Assembly: GCA_913052075.1 (NCBI GenBank)
Contig: CAJXDD010000079.1
Span: 1 to 10,839 of the forward strand
Reading direction: 5' to 3'
DNA: 10,839 bases
Source of the DNA: UBA9926 sp913052075
GTDB lineage: Bacteria > Pseudomonadota > Gammaproteobacteria > Pseudomonadales > Azotimanducaceae
Shown one piece after another: positions 6,771-10,839 of this stretch (position 1 is its first letter; every line of letters starts with the position of its first letter). The position numbers and the translations under genes are program-made. The notes beneath the pieces were generated by a model, which was given only the letters and a program-made list of their open reading frames with translations, was not told the origin of the DNA and searched no databases.

Positions 6771-7100
6771 ATGAGCAACCGTTATTTGGTGCTGGTGTTA
6801 ACGGAACCTACAGAGGGTAATGAAACTCGCTTTAATGAGTATTACGAGCACACCCATCTGGATGAGGTGATTGAGTCCACAGGCTGGAAATCGGCTCAGC
6901 GGTTCAAGCTCGCAAGCGAAGTGGGCGAGGCCTGCCCATTGCCCTACTTGGCGGCATACGAGGCCGAGGGTGAGTCCGCACAGGCGGTAATTGACCGGCT
7001 CAACGAAACACGGTCAGAGCGCGAGCAAAGTGATGCGCTAAATAAAAAGACCGGTCGAGTTTGGGTTTTTGAGGAGATCGGCCCTCGCCATGAAGACTAA
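6771..7100 (+). CDS. Small dimeric alpha/beta-barrel (ferredoxin-like fold) domain protein
   Basis: The product is 109 residues from the preferred ATG; an upstream in-frame ATG at 6723 would give 125. The pattern is that of stand-alone dimeric alpha/beta-barrel proteins related to the EthD/DUF4286 type. A first strand RYLVLVLTEP is followed by a helix with FNEYYEHTHLDEVIES (F-N-x-Y-Y-x-x-x-H-x-x-E). The next segment, WKSAQRFKLA, corresponds to the family's 'G..SAQRF.L' strand, and then come PYLAAYEAEG and a C-terminal strand RVWVFEEIGP. The conserved His in THLDE and the Tyr pair may line a small pocket. Such proteins are often found beside catabolic genes for hydrophobic or aromatic compounds, but their reactions are mostly undefined. 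It is cytoplasmic. The gene is divergent from GH30 and convergent with the second molybdopterin gene, 87 bases away. The fold is fairly secure, the function unknown. Confidence 0.72.
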   Translation: MSNRYLVLVLTEPTEGNETRFNEYYEHTHLDEVIESTGWKSAQRFKLASEVGEACPLPYLAAYEAEGESAQAVIDRLNETRSEREQSDALNKKTGRVWVFEEIGPRHED

Positions 7101-7187
7101 GTTTCGTAGTCTGTCGGGACCGCTGTAACCGCCGAGGCAGGTGAGTGACCAGGCGGGGAGAGATCAATGGCTCGGTGGACCAAGAAG

Positions 7188-9488
7188 TTAAATGGCCTCG
7201 AGTCTTGCTCGAACGAACTTGTGCCAGGGTGTCCCAAACCAAGGGTCTCGATCATCTAAGTCGGTGAGTTCGTTGGGCGCAACGCCAAACTGTTCATTCT
7301 CCCCTTTGGCATTGGGGTAGACGAGGCCCAACCCGTTAGGAAGCGCGATACTGCCTTCTTGTAGTCGATCATCGAGCTCCACGAGCACCTGGGCTTTGCC
7401 GCGCTTGGTGACGAGGTTGGCACGTCCGGCCTCTTCGATTCCGAGCTTTGCCGCATCACTCGGGTGAACAAAGAGAGAGGCGGGATTGTTACTTTTCATC
7501 CAGTCCGGGTCCCTCACCACCGTATTGGCGGTGTATAGGCGTCGCTCTCCCGCAGAAAGCACGAGTGGGAATTCATCAGTCCGTTCAGGGAGTTTGAATT
7601 GCTTGAGGTAGTCGATCTCATCGCTCATCTCACCCATCAATAAATTGATCTTCCTATTTGCGTGACGCCATTGACTCGCGTCACCGACCGCCAGCTTTAA
7701 AATAATCAGGCCTGAGGGGCTGTTCAAGATAGATTGAAACAAGTTGTTCCCGAGTGACATGCCCTCGCCTTCATGCCCTGCGGCGCGAACGGCCTCAGGG
7801 TTGCTCACTGCCAGTCTGGAGCAAAGACCCCAAAGCCCAGCGGCGGCGGCAGCGCCGTCAGGTAGGCTCGGTCCGAGCGTTCGGTAGAGAACGTAGGGCA
7901 AATAATGGGCGATTTTTGGATTGCTTAGCATCGCCTCTTGCATCGCAACTGAAAATGTATCAAGCCCATAAGATGCTGCGTCAGATAGGGTGGTTAGTTC
8001 ACCATCCTCGAAAACTCCTAGCTCCTCAACCAGCCGGGCATGCATCTCAGGCTCAGCCAGCGTTCCTGGCTTTGGTTCGATCATGGGCTTACGTAAATGG
8101 AAAAAGTTTTCTGGAAATTCATGTGGGAAAAAGGTCGCTTCGTATTTCTCGTACTGAGAACTGGCTGGAAGTATGTAATCTGCGAGCATGGCGGTCTCAG
8201 TCATAGCGACGTCAATAACTACCAAAAAGTCCAGAGCTTCAAATGCCTCTCTGAACTTCTGGGAGTCCGCGAGAGAATGTGCTGGATTCGCGCTTTCGAC
8301 CAGCATGGCCCTAAACCGGTCAGGGTGATCGGCAAGAATCTCCTCGGGAATCGAGTTACAAGGCATTAGACCATTAATAATACGCGCGCCCGTTACCGGA
8401 GTTGTTTTATAGCCCTTTTCATATCCTTCCTCATCAATGGCACTCGCGCCAGTGCCGCTTCCCTCTGTGACATTGGCGAGGCCAGTAGTGAGGTGCATCC
8501 CACCCTCGTTACCAAAACTGCCAGGAATAAGAAAAATCAGCATGTTCAGGTAGGTACATAAGGTGGAGTAGGGAGCCATTTCAATACCCAGATCCTCATA
8601 AACCCCAATCTTGTCAGTAGAGGCAAGTGCCTCAGCTGCTTGGATAATGAGTGTCATATTTATGCCTGAAAATGCCGCGTACGCTTCGACATCAGCCTCT
8701 TTCAACTGATTTAGAATACGTTCGTAGCCTGTCGTGTTGGCGTGTATCCAATCGATATTGGCGAGGCCGTTTTGAACCATGTAGCCAAGCAGGGCCATGA
8801 TGCACCAGACGTCCGTGCCTGGTTTAACTGGCAAGTGGATATCAGCAAGTTCGGCGGTCTCGCTAAGCCTTGGATCCATGACAATCAGGGTTCGGTCTGA
8901 AGCTTTTGAGATATCTCGCATCACTACGCGTGCTCGTTGCATGCCATTGGATTGCCATGGGTTCTTGCCAACGATCACAGCAACATCACAATTTTCAAAA
9001 TCTCCGTGCCAGCCTCCGCCCAATACCCGCTGGGCGGTCCAGGCCTTTCCAGTTTTCTCTTGTGCAAGTGCGTTCGACTGATATTTCATACCGAGCGCTT
9101 GACGAACCGAGCCGCTATAGGCACCTCCGAGGTGATTACCCTGACCACCTCCGCCGTAGTACATGATTTTATCACCGCCGAATTCGCGCTTGATTTTCGA
9201 GAATCCCCCTGCGACCTCAGCGATAGCCGTGTCCCAATCAATTTCCTCAAAGGAGCCATCCTTCCTGCGGCGAAGGGGAGCTGTCAGTCGATCTTTACCG
9301 TTTTGGTAGTAATTGATGCGCGCTGCTTTATTACAGGTATAGCCCTTGGATATGGGATGAGCCTTATCACCCCTAACTTTCACGATTTGGGTTCCAGTGT
9401 CATCGAGTTGGACCAGTACGCCGCAGTTGGCATAACAGAGGTTGCAAGCGGTGGGGTGAAATTGCGTATCGGTCATAGGTCTGCCCAT
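7188..9488 (-). CDS. Molybdopterin oxidoreductase of the DMSO reductase superfamily, no obvious metal-ligand residue
   Basis: The product is 766 residues. The N-terminal [4Fe-4S] motif has C15, C18, C22 and C52, with K54 after the last cysteine. The molybdopterin domain covers about 68-500, including VIVGKNPWQSN (171-181) and IVMDPRLSETAELADIHLPV (202-221). The C-terminal dinucleotide-binding domain begins near F640. There is no Tat signal, so it should be cytoplasmic. At the usual metal-ligand place the sequence reads SNALAQEKTGKAW (138-150), with no Cys, Sec, Ser or Asp; arsenite oxidase is a known case of a missing protein ligand. It is only distantly related to the other molybdopterin enzyme and lacks its special aspartate (Y19 follows the second cysteine). 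The substrate is unknown, and no Fe-S, flavin or cytochrome partner is adjacent. The GAAAG-like sequence before the ATG is weak, and an alternative ATG at 9476 would remove four residues. The gene appears to be single, with a 311-base gap upstream. Confidence 0.88.
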   Translation of the reverse strand: MGRPMTDTQFHPTACNLCYANCGVLVQLDDTGTQIVKVRGDKAHPISKGYTCNKAARINYYQNGKDRLTAPLRRRKDGSFEEIDWDTAIAEVAGGFSKIKREFGGDKIMYYGGGGQGNHLGGAYSGSVRQALGMKYQSNALAQEKTGKAWTAQRVLGGGWHGDFENCDVAVIVGKNPWQSNGMQRARVVMRDISKASDRTLIVMDPRLSETAELADIHLPVKPGTDVWCIMALLGYMVQNGLANIDWIHANTTGYERILNQLKEADVEAYAAFSGINMTLIIQAAEALASTDKIGVYEDLGIEMAPYSTLCTYLNMLIFLIPGSFGNEGGMHLTTGLANVTEGSGTGASAIDEEGYEKGYKTTPVTGARIINGLMPCNSIPEEILADHPDRFRAMLVESANPAHSLADSQKFREAFEALDFLVVIDVAMTETAMLADYILPASSQYEKYEATFFPHEFPENFFHLRKPMIEPKPGTLAEPEMHARLVEELGVFEDGELTTLSDAASYGLDTFSVAMQEAMLSNPKIAHYLPYVLYRTLGPSLPDGAAAAAGLWGLCSRLAVSNPEAVRAAGHEGEGMSLGNNLFQSILNSPSGLIILKLAVGDASQWRHANRKINLLMGEMSDEIDYLKQFKLPERTDEFPLVLSAGERRLYTANTVVRDPDWMKSNNPASLFVHPSDAAKLGIEEAGRANLVTKRGKAQVLVELDDRLQEGSIALPNGLGLVYPNAKGENEQFGVAPNELTDLDDRDPWFGTPWHKFVRARLEAI

Positions 9489-9799
9489 TCTTTCTTTAAT
9501 TGAATTTGAGCCTTTGTTTAAGGCCCATCTTGTTCGCTAATTTCGATCTCCTATTAGCTTTTGCTAGAGTTGCGTTCCGTCTGCTGGGCGCTGAACTCGG
9601 CCTTCGAAATGAGAAAGCGTTCCCTATTTGGGTTCGAGCGATTGGCTCCTGTGTTCTTCGCCTCAAATAATAACGGTGTGAGGTCGCTGGGTCATACCCC
9701 GAGCGAGCTCGCACTTTCCTTCAGGTCGCCTTGGCTGCGCTATCCGAACCGAAGCCCAAGGCAACGATTACTTACTGAGGCCGGTTTAAATCGGGTCTC
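9489..9799. other. 311-base intergenic region with inverted repeats
   Basis: No convincing gene is seen. ORFs here on either strand are rich in Arg and Ser, lack good ribosome binding sites, or run into the desaturase. Structure includes TAGC-TTTT-GCTA around 9554-9565, a perfect palindrome GCGAGCTCGC at 9703-9712 and a 7-base inverted repeat GCCTTGG/CCAAGGC (9728-9734 and 9756-9762, 21-base loop). There is also a near-palindrome with centre TTTAAA at 9781-9794. It should hold the promoter of the minus-strand molybdopterin gene and the 3' end of the desaturase transcript, but no stem is followed by a T-run on the minus strand. Confidence 0.4.
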
Positions 9800-10678
9800 T
9801 CACATATCACCAAGGTCACAACCGCGACGCTCTAAAATGGGTCGCAATTCACGATAAGCGGCTGGTGTCAGGCTGAGCGGTATCCGAGGGTAAAGGTGAT
9901 GAACGATGTGGTATTGCATGCCTGCCGAGAAAAGATTGCCAAGCTTTGATTTAAATGCGTGTGTATCAAGATAGCGGCCTTGCAGTTCTGCAGGATGATG
10001 CGGCGCCCAGGAAAGGTAGTAACGTAAATGAATGCCGGCAATGATTTTTGGTATCCACCAAATGAGCGCTGCCTCGACGGCGTAGCCAGTCCAAGCCAGG
10101 GTGAACATAATGGCGAGGTAGACCAGCTGGTATATCACCTGGTGTATCATTAATCTCGATTCGCCAATCCGTTCGAGGCACTCCCCATAGGCGGCGCCTT
10201 CCTCAGAGCCCGGCTGGAGATTTCTGATGTGCTGGGCGAGGAATGCCCAACCGTCTTTTGCATGAATCTTATAGTCTGGGTCGAGCTGAGGATCGTTGCA
10301 GTGTCGATGATGCTCCATGTGGGTTGCTCGAAGCACGTGGTAGGATGACATGAGAGGTAGTGGAGATATGTGACCCAGCAGTTCGTTTAGCCAATGCAGT
10401 TTTGTGCCTTTGCGCCCAATGATGCCGTGTTGGGCTTCATGAGAGGGAAGGTAAGCCAACATAAGGCTGAGCGTGGCAATTGGGAAGGCCAGCCAAAGCG
10501 GCATCAAACCCGCAAGGACCAGCGGGAACAGCGAGAAAAAAAAGAGACAATTGCTGATACCCCATACCACGGCTCCCCATGGCACGATCCGCATATATTT
10601 GTCTGCAATTTGGCGCTCAAGAATGTCGAGCTCCTCATCAGTGAGCGCATCTAGATTACGGTTGACTACTTGATCCAT
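9800..10678 (-). CDS. Membrane fatty acid desaturase / carotenoid hydroxylase-type di-iron enzyme
   Basis: The product is 292 residues. It carries the three histidine boxes of the membrane di-iron desaturase superfamily: HEAQH (80-84), HMEHH (120-124) and HIVHH (257-261). Another pair of histidines at 227-228 lies in WAPHHPAELQGRYLDT. Hydrophobic stretches at about 33-57, 59-77 and 182-222 should anchor it in the inner membrane with the histidines facing the cytoplasm. It would use O2 and an electron donor to desaturate or hydroxylate an acyl chain or a carotenoid. The GRYLDT and HHLYPRIP motifs are shared by fatty acid desaturases and CrtR-like hydroxylases, so the substrate cannot be decided. 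GGGAG lies 6 bases before the ATG, and the start overlaps the end of the upstream membrane gene by 13 bases, which suggests a translationally coupled pair. No ferredoxin or reductase is seen nearby. Confidence 0.88.
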   Translation of the reverse strand: MDQVVNRNLDALTDEELDILERQIADKYMRIVPWGAVVWGISNCLFFFSLFPLVLAGLMPLWLAFPIATLSLMLAYLPSHEAQHGIIGRKGTKLHWLNELLGHISPLPLMSSYHVLRATHMEHHRHCNDPQLDPDYKIHAKDGWAFLAQHIRNLQPGSEEGAAYGECLERIGESRLMIHQVIYQLVYLAIMFTLAWTGYAVEAALIWWIPKIIAGIHLRYYLSWAPHHPAELQGRYLDTHAFKSKLGNLFSAGMQYHIVHHLYPRIPLSLTPAAYRELRPILERRGCDLGDM

Positions 10679-10839
10679 ATCCAGCTCCCTTTAAAGTGCG
10701 CGATGAGCGCAAGTGCTAAGGCGATGACTGCTCCAACAGCCCATGTCGTGGGGCCCGATGCCATTAATTCGGCTGCAATAAGCGTTTGAGTAGCCAGTGG
10801 CCAAAGAAAGCCCATGGCCCAGGCCCAGGGTGACAACAA
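10666..10839 (-). CDS. C-terminal end of an unidentified membrane protein (5' end outside window)
   Basis: A minus-strand frame is open from the right edge to a TAG at 10668-10666, giving 57 visible residues. It has two hydrophobic stretches, beginning LLSPWAWAMGFLWPLATQ and then TTWAVGAVIALALALIAHF, and a short basic tail (FKGSWIWIK). This suggests the last two transmembrane helices of an integral membrane protein. Its stop lies 13 bases inside the desaturase gene, and the desaturase ribosome binding site is within its final codons, so the two are probably co-transcribed and coupled. The family is not recognisable from this fragment. Confidence 0.6.
   Translation of the reverse strand: MLSPWAWAMGFLWPLATQTLIAAELMASGPTTWAVGAVIALALALIAHFKGSWIWIK

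Noticed and set aside
7101..7187. Shared terminator between the convergent small gene and the second molybdopterin gene
   Set aside because: No stable stem with a T-run was found on either strand.
8937..9503. Plus-strand 188-codon ORF
   Set aside because: It is antisense to the N-terminal half of the second molybdopterin gene, whose cysteine motif and domains are clear; the composition is not protein-like.
9640..9665. GGGTTCGAG resembling a tRNA T-loop
   Set aside because: The flanking bases do not form a T-stem, and no acceptor or anticodon arm can be built around it.
9703..9762. Terminator for the desaturase transcript
   Set aside because: The palindrome and the inverted repeat are not followed by a T-run on the minus strand, so they are listed only as structure.
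9561..9857. Plus-strand 98-codon ORF covering most of the 311-base gap
   Set aside because: It runs into the 3' end of the desaturase, lacks a ribosome binding site and matches no family I know.

Overview
The window looks like chromosomal DNA of a heterotrophic, probably aerobic marine-type Gammaproteobacterium. This is inferred from moderate GC content, strong Shine-Dalgarno sites, tightly packed genes and the kinds of enzymes present; no rRNA or other taxonomic marker is visible. No tRNA, CRISPR array, integrase or insertion sequence was recognised.

Layout. (1) Positions 1-4580 carry a plus-strand gene run: the C-terminal end of a glutathione S-transferase (cut by the window edge), a family III CoA-transferase, a short-chain dehydrogenase-like protein, and a cytoplasmic molybdopterin/[4Fe-4S] enzyme. 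The gaps are about 42, 28 and 32 bases and each internal gene has its own Shine-Dalgarno site, so they are probably one operon. A 58-codon ORF overlaps the end of the last gene by ATGA, and a hairpin followed by a T-run comes soon after. (2) Positions 4973-6625 (minus) encode a secreted GH30 glycosidase with a GTG start. (3) A divergent intergenic region at 6626-6770 contains a perfect ACGTCA-N7-TGACGT inverted repeat. It leads into a small plus-strand gene (6771-7100) of the dimeric alpha/beta-barrel type. (4) Positions 7188-9488 (minus) encode a second, distantly related molybdopterin enzyme. (5) A 311-base gap with several inverted repeats follows. (6) A minus-strand pair at the right edge consists of an unidentified membrane protein (cut by the window edge) overlapping a histidine-box fatty acid desaturase/hydroxylase.

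The most notable locus is the plus-strand run. Its molybdopterin enzyme is not an ordinary oxidoreductase. From memory it aligns along its whole length with the acetylene hydratase of Pelobacter (Syntrophotalea) acetylenicus. It keeps the special aspartate next to the second cluster cysteine, the lysine after the fourth cysteine, the metal-ligand cysteine and at least two tryptophans of the substrate pocket, while other pocket positions differ. The neighbouring SDR-like protein keeps the nucleotide-binding fold but lacks three of the four catalytic tetrad residues. Together with a CoA-transferase and a GST, this suggests an uncharacterised route in which a metal-dependent, redox-neutral (hydratase-like) step acts with CoA-thioester chemistry on an unknown organic substrate. 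That route is inference. The second molybdopterin enzyme is unusual in another way: it shows no obvious Cys, Sec, Ser or Asp metal ligand.
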